A stretch of DNA of 64,000 nt, from contig JAUCBJ010004084.1 in NCBI GenBank assembly GCA_032718475.1, positions 62,001-126,000 of the forward strand, given 5' to 3'. The notes under the pieces were generated by a model. That model saw only the letters and a list, made by a program, of their open reading frames with translations, had not been told where the DNA came from and ran no database searches. This stretch comes from Nemertoderma westbladi. Its lineage: Eukaryota; Xenacoelomorpha; Nemertodermatida; Nemertodermatidae. Positions 54,647 to 64,000 of this stretch are shown in pieces. The position numbers and the translations under genes were made by a program. The first letter of the stretch is position 1. Each line of letters begins with the position of its first letter.

Positions 54647-55201
54647 ACCAACCCGTTTAAAACCTCCACCGATGCATCACAAGTGACAAATATCTCAGCC
54701 ACGATCAACCTTATAAATCGCCGTTACATGGTCTTCGCCAAAGTAATCCCAGTAAGAATTCAAGGGGTCGGTAAATCCTTGACGACGCTTGCGATCCTTG
54801 ATAACGGGTCGGACGGAACCATCATCGACCGGGATTTCCTCGAGCAACTCGGCCTAGACTATGAACCTTGCAAACGGCCCATACAAACTATCACCGACCA
54901 CAGAGAGGTAGAATCCGGGGAGGTGCAGCTCCGGATGGAAGGAGTATTGAAGGGCTACGAGACGGTTAAGCTGACCATCAAGAACGCCTTGGTACACACA
55001 GACCTCCGAGTGCGGTTCCGACAATCAGCCGAGTACGCCCCCCTCATACAGTTGGACCGAGACGATGTAGACCTAAGGTGCCCGCCGTTGGTTGTAAACC
55101 GCATCACCCTACTGATCGGACTGGATACACCAGAATTACACATACCCACCGGAGACGTCGCCCGATCTATAAAGCAGGATGACGGCTTTTACGCTGAATG
55201 A
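54647..55201 (+). CDS. BEL/Pao aspartic protease region
   Basis: The same frame as gag, directly after its TAA, with the first ATG only at 54728. So it is expressed either by readthrough of the gag stop or from a separate start. The active-site region is LAILDNGSDGTII at about residue 32-44 from 54683. It has D-N-G where pepsin-type enzymes have D-T/S-G, a variant I believe some BEL/Pao elements tolerate. A later HIPTGDVA segment precedes a TGA at 55199. That TGA lies exactly at the junction with the RT frame and looks like a CGA-to-TGA change within one continuous Pol. Confidence 0.8.
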   Translation, partial: TNPFKTSTDASQVTNISATINLINRRYMVFAKVIPVRIQGVGKSLTTLAILDNGSDGTIIDRDFLEQLGLDYEPCKRPIQTITDHREVESGEVQLRMEGVLKGYETVKLTIKNALVHTDLRVRFRQSAEYAPLIQLDRDDVDLRCPPLVVNRITLLIGLDTPELHIPTGDVARSIKQDDGFYAE

Positions 55202-57916
55202 ACAATAATGGGATGGACACTCTGCGGCATCAAGGAAGAGACTACTGACACCTATACATACCTTCCTAAATGTCAGATTAAAGAGAATGCAACATCCGTG
55301 GGTTATTGTTCAGCTACAGACCTCGACGAGGATTTGTTTCTTGAAACCGAGAAAACCCAGCAAGAGATGACTCAATACTTTAATCTAGAGACCCAAGAGT
55401 TCGCTGAAAAGGACGAAAACCTGTCCGAGGAGGATCAATATTGTATGGACGTCCTTGACCAGGCCACGTTCAAAGACGGACACTGGTGTCCACCCATGTT
55501 ATGGAAGGACCCAAATAAACCAATGGCGAATAACGCCAACATGGCACTTAGGCGACTTAAGGGGATCCTATGCCGGCTGGATGACCAACCCAAGATAAAG
55601 GAGAAATATAATACTGTAATCAAAGGATATCTCGAAGAGGGATTAACAGAAATGGTACCCCGGAATGAACTGCAAGGGGGTAAAAGAACATATTATCTTC
55701 CAACTCACTATGTGGTAGAAGCCCGGAAGGGTGGTAAAATCCGAGTAGTCAATGATGCCGCCGCTATGTATCAAGGCGAATCCCTGAACAGCCAGCTTTA
55801 CACGGGGCCCAACATATACAGTACACTCATTGGCGTGTTGATCAGGTTCAGGGAAAACTGGATAGCATTCACCTGCGACATCAAAGCCATGTTTCACCAG
55901 GTCCGTACGCTACCAAGAGACTCAGACTGTCTACGTATACTATGGACGGATAAAACATTAACTCAACAGGAGATTAGTCAACTTACAATGAAGGATGTAG
56001 ACGTAATGCGCATGATCGTCAGGATCTTCGGCGCTAAGGACTCGCCGGTAGCATGTAGTGACATGCTGAAGAAAACGGCAACTATGTGCGAAAACGAGTT
56101 CCCTCCAACCGTCATAGAAACCATCCGACGATGCTTCTACGTGGACGACGGATGCGCCGGCGCAGATAATGTCGACGAGGCATATCGGCTAGCAATGGGG
56201 ATGGTAGAATGTTTAAAGAAAGGAGGTTTTGAGCTCGTGAAGTTCAGATCCCATGACAAAAAACTTATGGAAAAGTTTCCGGAGGACATCCGACTGGACA
56301 ACAACAAAATGTACTCCGAGGATGCGGAACACCATGTACTCGGTATTGAATGGGACATAGAATCAGACGAATTCATTTTCAAATATAACCCCCTACCCAA
56401 GCCTATGACGAAAAGGGGATGTTTGTCAATAAAAAGTGCAATATTCGACCCACTAAATTTCATATCTCCGGTAACCTTGGCCGGAATGAATCTGATTAAG
56501 GAAATGTGGATAGAAGGACTGGGATGGGATGAAGAACTCCCCCCACACCTCAGTGTCAAATGGAGAAAATGGACGGAACAGCTCGAACACCTACATCTTA
56601 TGCGGATCCCTCGACCGTTCTTCCTCGATAAACTACCCACCGATATCTTCCAGCTCCATACCTTCTCGGATGCTTCGAATACCGGAATCGGCGTAGTCAC
56701 CTTCTTAAGAAGACTAAGTAACGATGGAAACGGCGATACGAGCTTCTTATTTTCTAAAGCTAAGACAGTATCCGGGGAATTCGTAGCAACGATTCCAAGA
56801 CTTGAGCTACAGGCCGCAGTTTGGGCAGTGAGACAGAACCGCATGGTCATGCGGAACCTACGAATCCCCATCGAATCTCAACACTTCTGGGTCGATTCGA
56901 GTATCGTTCTCTACTATCTCCACTCTCCATCACGGCGTCACACCATGTTTGTAGCGAACCGAGCCACGGAGATAAAACAGTGTACCGGCCGAGAACAGTG
57001 GCACCACGTGAACGGGAAAGAAAATCCAGCGGACTTATCAAGCCGAGGCGCCACCCCAAAACAACTCGGTAAAAGTAAACTCTGGCTTACAGGCCCGGAA
57101 TTCCTACAGCAGCCACAATTAACCTGGAGTACCCGATTCGATCCCGAACTCGATAGCGGAAAATACTCCGAGGACGACAAGGAGATCCGTAAAGTCCATA
57201 GAAGCAACGTAGTGGAAATTTATAGTTGTCTGACCGAGCCTGCAAAGGACTCGGGCAGGCACTATAACGTCGCAACGATCACTCAACCAGCGGTGTCTTT
57301 ACACCTGTTGATCGAGCGAACTTCATCAATGAGACGTCTCATCCACCATGTTATAACCCGCCGCAACTTCCTACGGTGGAAAGACAACAAGCCAATAGTT
57401 CAACGGAGTATACAAGAACTCATTATCGCGGAGAAGTGTATTGTTGGATATGTCCAGAGAGAAAGTTTCCCCGATGAGTGGGAACAACTCAGTGCGGGCA
57501 AGACCTTGAAACCGGACAGCCCAGTCTACCAACTGAGACCAATGATGGGAGAGGACGGACTGATCCGACTGAATACCCGGATGGCAAACGCCCCGGTTGA
57601 ATATGAGGTTAAATACCCAGCGCTTCTGCCCGGAACGTCGACACTAGCCAAGCTGTTAATTCAACAGTGTCACGAGGAAGACCACCACGCGGGACAGAAC
57701 TGGATTATAGCTAATATACGACAAAGGTATTGGATCACCCACATCCAGCCACTGATCCGGAAAGTGTTAAAACGTTGCTTTCCCTGCAGAAGAGATCTAG
57801 CGCCACCACTCACACAAAAGATGGCCGACTTACCAGCCACCCGTCTACAGTCCGATTACCCACCGTTCTATGTAACCGGAGTAGACTGTTTCGGACCGTT
57901 TACAGTCATCGAGTGA
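55202..57916 (+). CDS. pol: BEL/Pao reverse transcriptase, RNase H and start of integrase
   Basis: The same frame as gag and protease, with the first ATG at 55208. RT: HYVVEARKGGKIRVVNDAAA near residue 170, FTCDIKAMFHQV near 220 (first catalytic Asp) and FYVDDGCAG near 308 (YVDD box). RNase H: HTFSDASNTGIG near 484 and later acidic positions. The integrase zinc-binding HHCC region follows: HHAGQNWIIANIRQRYW near 820 and CFPCRR near 860. The ORF ends just after GVDCFGPF, which holds the first Asp of the integrase triad. The rest of integrase is in the -1 frame. RT and RNase H catalytic residues look intact. Confidence 0.92.
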   Translation, partial: TIMGWTLCGIKEETTDTYTYLPKCQIKENATSVGYCSATDLDEDLFLETEKTQQEMTQYFNLETQEFAEKDENLSEEDQYCMDVLDQATFKDGHWCPPMLWKDPNKPMANNANMALRRLKGILCRLDDQPKIKEKYNTVIKGYLEEGLTEMVPRNELQGGKRTYYLPTHYVVEARKGGKIRVVNDAAAMYQGESLNSQLYTGPNIYSTLIGVLIRFRENWIAFTCDIKAMFHQVRTLPRDSDCLRILWTDKTLTQQEISQLTMKDVDVMRMIVRIFGAKDSPVACSDMLKKTATMCENEFPPTVIETIRRCFYVDDGCAGADNVDEAYRLAMGMVECLKKGGFELVKFRSHDKKLMEKFPEDIRLDNNKMYSEDAEHHVLGIEWDIESDEFIFKYNPLPKPMTKRGCLSIKSAIFDPLNFISPVTLAGMNLIKEMWIEGLGWDEELPPHLSVKWRKWTEQLEHLHLMRIPRPFFLDKLPTDIFQLHTFSDASNTGIGVVTFLRRLSNDGNGDTSFLFSKAKTVSGEFVATIPRLELQAAVWAVRQNRMVMRNLRIPIESQHFWVDSSIVLYYLHSPSRRHTMFVANRATEIKQCTGREQWHHVNGKENPADLSSRGATPKQLGKSKLWLTGPEFLQQPQLTWSTRFDPELDSGKYSEDDKEIRKVHRSNVVEIYSCLTEPAKDSGRHYNVATITQPAVSLHLLIERTSSMRRLIHHVITRRNFLRWKDNKPIVQRSIQELIIAEKCIVGYVQRESFPDEWEQLSAGKTLKPDSPVYQLRPMMGEDGLIRLNTRMANAPVEYEVKYPALLPGTSTLAKLLIQQCHEEDHHAGQNWIIANIRQRYWITHIQPLIRKVLKRCFPCRRDLAPPLTQKMADLPATRLQSDYPPFYVTGVDCFGPFTVIE

Positions 57917-58527
57917 CGATCCAACATAAAATGCTGGGGGCCATCTTTACCTGCCTTAGGTCTAGGGCAATCTACCTAGATATCGTGGTGAACCTTACGC
58001 AACACGCATTCATCAACGCCCTGCGTCGGTTCGTGGCGAACAATGGGACATGTCGTCATATGTACTCCGATAACGGTACAAACTTTGTGGGAGGAGAAAG
58101 AGAACTTAGAGAGGCGATCGAGGGATGGTTTACCGAGGACACCGCATCCCAAGTCTGGAGGGACCACCACATACAGTGGCACTTCCAGACACCCTTAGCA
58201 CCCCATTCGAGCGGGGTATGGGAGAAGCTGATCGACTTAGTAAAACGATCCATGCGCGTCGCATTAGGAGACACCCGGGTAACCCATGACACCCTCCGCA
58301 CAACATTCTGCGAGATCACGGCTACCCTGAACAACCGGCCCATTGTCCCTATCCGCGACGACCCCACAGACCTGGAGCCCCTCACTCCTAACCACCTATT
58401 AAAACCCATATTCTCCCAGAGACGATGTTTCCGGATCCCGACGATATCGCAAGACATACTAACTGGAAGAAGGCCCAAGCGTTGGCAGCGCATTGGTGGA
58501 GAATCTGGGCCCAGGAGTACCTCATAA
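57908..58527 (+). pseudogene. BEL/Pao integrase core, shifted frame
   Basis: This continues integrase in the -1 frame relative to RT. It reads LGAIFTCLRSRAIYLDI, then the second catalytic Asp in YSDNGTNFVGG, then the Glu in SSGVWEKLIDLVKRS. The triad is therefore split over two frames. A one-base loss near 57905-57915 is the simplest explanation, and I see no canonical slippery heptamer. The frame leaves the family pattern again near 58440. Confidence 0.85.
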
Positions 58528-58832
58528 CCCTCCGGACCAGGAGGAAGTGGAACAACACCTACAGGAATGTCGCAGTTGGCGACATGGTGCTGGTGAAAGA
58601 AGACCTCAAAGACCGCGTACACTGGCCTGTGGCGTGAGTCGTGGCAATACAACCGAGCAAAGACGGACTTGCGAGGACTGTGACGATACAAACGGCTAAG
58701 GGCCACTACCAACGCCCTATCCAGAGGCTGTACCTTCTTGAAGGCAATGACAGCGGTGACTCTACGAGAGGTGATAAGTTCCCTACTCAGGATCCTGCTG
58801 CAGACATTGGTGACAATTACAAATGCGTTTAA
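58425..58832 (+). pseudogene. BEL/Pao integrase C-terminus, shifted and cut by TGA
   Basis: The C-terminal DUF5641-like segment in a third frame: ALAAHWWRIWAQEYL, then VAVGDMVLVKED, a TGA at 58635-58637, then IQPSKDGLARTVTIQT and RPIQRLYLLEG in the same frame. The TGA again fits CGA to TGA. With two frame changes and this stop, integrase cannot be made from this copy as written. Confidence 0.8.
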
Positions 58833-60064
58833 ACCCTTCTCATCCTGTTGACAAACTCTTTAAACTGTGATTTATCGACAATGATTATGGACCCCCCTTA
58901 AACCAACTGTAACCACGCAATGGTATTTGTGTTTCCTCGTGTGTTATGTGGAGTCCAGCGTCACCCTGCTGATGTTTCGACTGACGCAGGGTCGTTTATG
59001 TATTGTTTACCCTGATTTTGGTCATCGGGACCAACGATATTGGATTATTGGAAATGGTAAAGATTTGAAGTGGAATTCATTGTATCCATTGTAGTATGTT
59101 ATGTTGTCCGTTGCGTGCGCAGTTCGGGGCGTAGGCGGTGTAACTAGTCCAGCTGTAGATCCCGGATTGCCGCTCAACACCCCCTCTATCCCGTTTTTCT
59201 GGTGGGTCCATGGTGCATCCACATGACTTCGACGATAGAGGTTTTATGTTTCTCAGTCGCGTTATTCTGGTGGGACCGTTGCGTGGATTTTGGGGCGTAG
59301 GCGGTGTAACTAGTCCAGCTGTAGATCCCAGAATGTTGCGTAACCCCATCCCACATGACTTCGTCGACTGAGCTTTATGTTGCTGGGAGTGTTATTCTGG
59401 TGGGTCCCTGGTGCATTCCACGTGACTTCACTTCCGGCGTCTTCATTGTCCGTTACATGTGCAGTTTGGGGCGTAGGCGGTGTAACTAGCCCAGCTGTAG
59501 GTCTAGTCCCTTCCACAACGAAAATTTCCCAAAGAAGATGATTGAATGTAGTTGGAAATGATGAAAAGAAACAGACGACATTACTATAAACCGAATGATG
59601 ACGCGTATGATGATGAAAATGTAATGATGCGCACCCTGGTCCTGCGCTTATAACAAATGATGATAGCCGGGGGGCTATAACCCCAATGATAATGTGGAAA
59701 TAAATGAAAATGAAATGTGAAATAAATGTGGAACTAAATGATGAAATGTGTTGAAATAAATGAAATGTGATGAAATAATAATGAGAAATGAAAAAAGACA
59801 AAAAAATGTATAAAAATGTCTAAAGAAAAGAATTGGAAAAAAAGAAGAGGACATAAAAAGTCAAAACTGGTTGGATATTAATGTATAGCTATAGTAACTG
59901 TAAATGCTGAATGTATTAGCAATAAGATGGTAGATGCCTATATAGCAATGTTGTTTAATAAACTGAATTAAAAATAAACTGAATTATTCTGCAATCACTA
60001 TAGTATCAGACTTTCTAGACTTATAATTAACTGATATAAATTTGCAACGGACATAATTGTAAAT
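58833..60064. other. post-pol spacer with ~170-bp repeats
   Basis: Non-coding. A 33-37-bp block (GGGGCGTAGGCGGTGTAACT and following) occurs at 59126, 59292 and 59468, about 166-176 bp apart, with partly similar DNA between. An A/T-rich ATGA-rich part (59530-59830) follows. Open frames on the minus strand here look fortuitous. Confidence 0.65.
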
Positions 60065-61942
60065 ATGGACCCAAATCGCCAAATTATCGGCGAATTACAT
60101 AATACGATAGATCTACTGGAATATCCACAACCTGGATCCCCTAACTTTGATACAAATTGGAGCACCCTGATAAATGAGAATGTGCGAGTCGTCAAATTCT
60201 CCGGGTGAGAGGGACCGGATTCCCGGAATCTACGAGCCCTCCGGTTGGCCGATGCTAGTACGAGACTGAAAAGAACTCGGAACGCAAAGGCTACCGGAGG
60301 GGATGAGTTGTCGTATTGGGAAACGTTCCGGCAAAGCGTCTACAAATCCCGATGTTTGATATATGACAACGAGGGAAACGCGACGCCCACCTCGAAAGCG
60401 ATGACGTTGGCGCGATGTCAAAGTTTCGTCGATGACAAGAGTATGTACCTCGCCCACTGGGGAAACCTAGCGGAGTGTATGGCTACGCTGCAAGAGGAAC
60501 GTATATCGATCATCCAGAATCGCGACGACTACCAGGAAAAGTATGTGGCGAAAGAATACGGTCGATCCTTGGTCGTCGTCCTCGGAACCCTGGACGGTTT
60601 GGTATTGGTGTGTCTAATATTTCCGACACCCAGACAGGAAGTGCAGGCAGCCGGAGCGATCTGGTTGCTACCTCCGGAAATCCAAAAGATCCTCTTCGAC
60701 TTCAACGTCATTAAAATCGGGTCGGATATAAAAGCGGACGTCCGGAACGATTACGCGAACGCTCCTTTAGGAAGAGACCATAAAGGGGATCTCAATGCAA
60801 TTAGTCATTGCATCGACACCCAGACACTACTAGCCTGGTTACGATCCGCCGAATTCATGCGAGGATTCCGCGAGGTGAGACAGACGAAATCCAGGATCGG
60901 CTACCTCACTGTACTAAACGGCGGCATCGACTTTAAACCTCAGAAATTCCAGGACTATAATAAGATATATGGTAGATACCCGGGATTGGAAATAAAGAGC
61001 GAGCGAGAGGGTCGATGGAAGGACGTTGACAGGGGGTGGACGATACACCAAAGGTGGGAGAATCCCGATCGACGGAACTACATCTACATCGTCATGGAGT
61101 CCTACACCGTCGCTAAGTTTATATGTAAAACTCTAGATAACCTCATTACAGCGGTACCTCTTTCCTTTGTCGACTACGACTGGAACGAGGTTATAAACCA
61201 CGCGTTCAAAGCGGTCGAGAATATTACACCGGAAGAGACAAAAACGCTCACCATTATCGATTCCTGGGACGAGAACGGACCTTATGACATCCCTACGATT
61301 ACCGACCTTCTCGGAGCGGAGGAGCCTCTGATTTCCTCGGAAGGGGAAGAACTATGGCTACAGGAAGGCGTTATACTGTCTACCCCAAAGCGACTACTCG
61401 AGCCGGAAGCCGCGTACGAACCGGCCGCCAAACGGGTTGCCTCGGACGAACCTGCGACGGAAGCAGGTGCTTCCACCCCACTCGGTTCTGGTAGCCCTGC
61501 GAGGGAGATAGTCACTATCTCCGCGTTGAGTGACTTCGGCGACATATGCCAGAGGTTATCCCCATATCCTTTCCCGGGCGGCGAAGACTGGTCTTCGGAG
61601 ATTCCGAGTACAAGCACTCAACGGACCCGCTCAGCGATACTGGTCGAGAAGGGTCCCAGCGCTGCGCCGACTCCCAAAGATCTCCTCAGAATCCCTCCGT
61701 CGAAAACCCCGGCACCCCTTCGCCGACCAGCGGTGACAACTACTCCCTCCATCCCGCAAGATCCTATGCGACTAACCCGATGGTACGCCGAGCAGACCGA
61801 ATGGATCCACCGCCAGAAACGGTCGTCCGAGTTGAGACCGGCAGGACATAAAGAAGGTTATCGGAGCGAGAACCTACTACGCCAAAGCCCAGCCTTTCGC
61901 GGGCTACCGGCTACCGCGAATATTCAAAAGAGCGACCGATGA
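60065..61942 (+). CDS. extra ORF, WRN-type 3'-5' exonuclease-like domain
   Basis: The ATG at 60065 opens a frame that meets one TGA (60206-60208) and then runs on to 61942. The clean part is 60209-61942. Within it, about 100-300 residues after 60245 resemble the WRN/RNase D DEDD exonuclease fold: LDGLVLVCLIFPT, IWLLPPEIQKIL, and the motif-II-like VIKIGSDIKADVRNDY, ending in WENPDRRNYIYIVMESYTV at motif III. The first D-x-E motif is not seen and the motif III Asp appears as Glu, so the domain may be inactive, perhaps RNA-binding. The C-terminal 200 residues are Pro/Ser-rich and disordered. It lies where other elements carry env, but no signal peptide or membrane segment is present. The domain call is by eye. 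Confidence 0.6.
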
Positions 61943-62665
61943 CTCGAGTATTACGTCGGCGTCCCGATTCCGATATTTCCCGGGCGAGAGATGCAGTTGG
62001 AGATATGCGCAAACTGCGGTTCGGAGCAGTGCCCACGCGGTAGACGAAATCGGGTAACCGATTCGTGCCTACAGCTCCTCGGGATACTGTATTGCCCATA
62101 CTGCGCGACATCGGGACATGATGTCTCGGTTTGTCCAATCCTTTATAACCTCTGCACAACTTGCGGTTTCCGTGGACATTCCGCTAGCCCCCGCTGCTAT
62201 ATAAAATGTCCTACAAAAGACATTACCGCTATGGGAAATATGGTCATGTTCGAAACATACGCAAATAGCCACATAAAGACCAAAGTACGGAGAAACGCTC
62301 GGAATATCGCGCAGGAAATGGCATGCGGGTACTTTTCCTTCCCGGAACGCCTCCATACGACAGCGACGTTACCTTTCCACTACGTGGATCTGTTGCTGAG
62401 CGCCGGATTATTCGGCCCATTCGAAGTCCTTAGACGCTTATATTCGTATAAGGAGGAGTTTGGTGACGGAAAGTGGTTCCTAGAGGCGCGCAACACCGAG
62501 TTGGAAAGACGTACCGATATGATCCCGTTGCCATCGAAAGGAAGAGCCGCTAGGAGACAAGCCGAAACGTTGCTCACGATGGATGTCGATGCTCCCCTAC
62601 CAGCTCTAGCGATCGACGAGAGTCGACGGGCGAAGAGGAGAAAGGCGTATCAGAGAAAGAAATAG
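61943..62665 (+). CDS. extra ORF, double CCHC zinc-knuckle protein
   Basis: The same frame as the preceding ORF after a TGA at 61940-61942. The first ATG is at 61991, giving 224 residues. The N-terminus is Cys-rich: CANCGSEQC, then two zinc knuckles, CPYCATSGHDVSVC (C-x2-C-x4-H-x4-C) and CTTCGFRGHSASPRC (C-x2-C-x4-H-x5-C). The rest is mixed helix-like sequence, and the C-terminus is basic (RRAKRRKAYQRKK), like a nuclear signal. Such knuckles usually bind single-stranded nucleic acid. I take it as the C-terminal part of one long exonuclease-like/knuckle protein, now separated by a stop, or made by readthrough. Confidence 0.65.
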   Translation, partial: LEYYVGVPIPIFPGREMQLEICANCGSEQCPRGRRNRVTDSCLQLLGILYCPYCATSGHDVSVCPILYNLCTTCGFRGHSASPRCYIKCPTKDITAMGNMVMFETYANSHIKTKVRRNARNIAQEMACGYFSFPERLHTTATLPFHYVDLLLSAGLFGPFEVLRRLYSYKEEFGDGKWFLEARNTELERRTDMIPLPSKGRAARRQAETLLTMDVDAPLPALAIDESRRAKRRKAYQRKK

Positions 62666-62830
62666 AGGACCAGGATATTCCAGGAACATTTATATTGAAC
62701 ATTTATTTTATATATATATATTAACTCTAGGCCAAATTAATCAAGACTATGCAATATTAAATTTGGGTTTTTTTATATGGGAAATGACCTACGCAAACTC
62801 GATCTACCGATAGACCTCACGAAGGTCATT

Positions 62831-62838
62831 GGGGTGGA
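62831..62838 (+). promoter_or_regulatory. probable polypurine tract
   Basis: GGGGTGGA (one T) lies immediately before the 3' LTR start TGTTCGCGG, the position expected for the plus-strand primer. Confidence 0.45.
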
Positions 62839-62839
62839 C

Positions 62840-64000
62840 TGTTCGCGGTATTTCAATTTTTCCTAACGCGAGTTGAATATTTTTTGGATTTATTTAAAAT
62901 GATTATTCCGATATCACTACTGGGTGCGGGACCATGGGTTTTGGGCACACTCTATGAACTGGGGGCGATTTATGGGCGAATATTGGGGCGACTTACGGGG
63001 TACGGGACTCATTTCATGTATATAAGGGCCAGGGGGGGAAGGAAAAGTTAAGCAGTATTCAGGTTTACCTGATTAATATTAGGCCTAGCCAACTTCCTGC
63101 TGCCTGTAGAGGTGGATTTGGTAACTCGCTAGGTCTAAAGGGCAAGGACTGCCCTTAGCGGTCCCTGGCCAACAGCAGTTATTACGAGCCTGAAAAGGAC
63201 ATCGGAAAATCTGCTGCTTGTGTCAGGGATTTGCGACGGGAAACGACGACAGACCCCGTAGCCAAGCCGTACTGGTTCTCGATGATCGTTCCCTTCGGGG
63301 TTCGTGAGGGGTGGGACGGACACGCGAAAGGGTCGACCGACTAACAGAGGAAGGGTTTGACGAGGACTGCCCTTAGCGGTCTCTGGTCAACAGCAGTTAT
63401 TACGAGCCTGAAAAGGACATCGGAAAGCCTGCTGCTTGTGCCAGGGATTTGCGACGGGAACCGATGACAGACCCCTTAGCCAAGCCGTACTGGTTCTCGA
63501 TGATCGTTCCCTTCGGGGTTCGTGAGGGGTGGGACAGACACGCAACGGGGTCGAAAGACAAAGGACTGGACTCTACTGGCCTACCGACTGTTCGGAGCAG
63601 TTTCTCGGTTGCCAAAGCGACTATGAGCCTGAATAAGGACTCGGAAAGCCTAGGTGGTTGGGACTCTGCGATGAACCGATGGACCCCTAGCCAAGCCGTA
63701 CTGGTTCTCGATGATCGAACCCTTCGGGGTTCGGGAGGGGTGGGACGGACACGCGAACGGGTCCACCGACATGACAGACTCCTAGCCAAGCCGTACTGGT
63801 TCTCGATGACCGATCCCTTCGGGGTTCGAGAGGGGTGGTACGGATACGCGACAGAGTCTACCGACTGGACCGACCCTTAGCCAAGCCGTACTGGTTCTCG
63901 ATGATCGATCCCTTCGGGGTTTGGGAGGGGTGGTACGGACACACAACAGGGTCGACCGACACCGACACTACGGCACCAAGACTAGGACCGAGGGAAAATC
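62840..64000 (+). repeat. 3' LTR (runs off the window)
   Basis: A direct copy of 50548-51471 with about 3% difference at the start. It carries five CCAAGCCGT units (63260, 63478, 63689, 63784 and 63879) against four in the 5' copy, with an additional segment at about 63440-63690. Reading frames within both LTRs are repeat artefacts. Confidence 0.92.

Larger units (their letters stand above)
50548..64000 (+). mobile_element. BEL/Pao LTR retrotransposon with extra 3' ORF
   Basis: Two direct LTRs (50548 onward and 62840 to beyond the window) flank a leader ORF, gag, protease, RT/RNase H, a broken integrase, and a further coding region at 60065-62665. LTR copies differ by roughly 3% over their first 250 bp, so the insertion is not very recent. 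It inserted into the 31-bp minisatellite. It is longer than usual for BEL/Pao because about 4 kb lies between pol and the 3' LTR. Confidence 0.93.

Noticed and set aside
56137-56871. 244-codon minus-strand ORF under RT
   Set aside because: Antisense shadow of the conserved RT/RNase H frame.
58056-58712. 218-codon minus-strand ORF under integrase
   Set aside because: Antisense of recognisable integrase sequence; no independent domain.
59022-59801. Minus-strand ORFs in the BEL/Pao post-pol spacer
   Set aside because: They follow the 170-bp direct repeats and AT-rich runs, with no conserved domain.
60065-62665. Extra BEL/Pao ORF as an envelope gene
   Set aside because: No signal peptide, transmembrane segment or glycoprotein-like Cys pattern; it has an exonuclease-like domain and zinc knuckles instead.
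62840-64000. LTR-internal ORFs (for example 63449-63880) as genes
   Set aside because: Repeat-unit artefacts present in both LTRs and in both orientations.

Overview
This is eukaryotic, animal-type DNA dominated by mobile and satellite sequence. The evidence is a Polinton/Maverick element, an LTR retrotransposon of the BEL/Pao type, decayed non-LTR retrotransposons, a SINE, very long minisatellites, and one recognisable host gene on the minus strand that encodes a TIPIN/Swi3 homologue. The mixture suggests a marine invertebrate, possibly a deuterostome, but I cannot name the species.

Layout. 1-3.6 kb: AT-rich DNA with one decayed reading frame (793-1750). 3.6-14.1 kb: a single minisatellite of about 10.5 kb (25/23-bp units). 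14.1-20.6 kb: noncoding DNA with two G-run/TATA/C-run palindromes, the TIPIN-like gene (16311-17063, minus), a 1.2-kb inverted-repeat element just upstream of it, a small TTAA-flanked foldback and an unidentified repeat-bearing ORF (18832-19458). 20.6-24.1 kb: fragments of two LINE families. 24104-41638: a 17.5-kb Polinton with 315-bp terminal inverted repeats. 41.6-46.5 kb: LINE fragments, one carrying a SINE with a perfect 12-bp target duplication. 46.2-50.5 kb: two further minisatellites. 50548 to the window end: a BEL/Pao element whose 3' LTR runs off the window.

The Polinton carries the virus-like set. On the plus strand lie a RING finger protein, a packaging ATPase, a pX-like core protein, a small basic protein, a retroviral-type integrase, two tandem minor-capsid-like paralogues, a second basic core protein, a major-capsid-like protein, an adenain-type protease and an RNase-H-fold-like protein. 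On the minus strand lie two overlapping ORFs of unknown role, protein-primed DNA polymerase B and, overlapping its end, a small protein that I read as a divergent two-repeat TATA-binding protein (TBP). The TBP-like gene is the most striking item. The major-capsid frame has an in-frame TGA and one minor-capsid gene is shifted at an A-run, so this copy is probably defective.

The BEL/Pao element has Gag, protease and RT/RNase H in one frame, separated by stops. The integrase is split by two frame changes and a TGA. Between pol and the 3' LTR lies a further frame of about 2.6 kb (60065-62665, cut by two TGAs) that encodes a domain resembling a WRN-type 3'-5' exonuclease with altered catalytic positions, followed by two CCHC zinc knuckles. 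This is an unusual cargo for an LTR element. Recurrent TGA interruptions and single-base-deletion frame changes point to CpG decay and indels, or to sequencing error.
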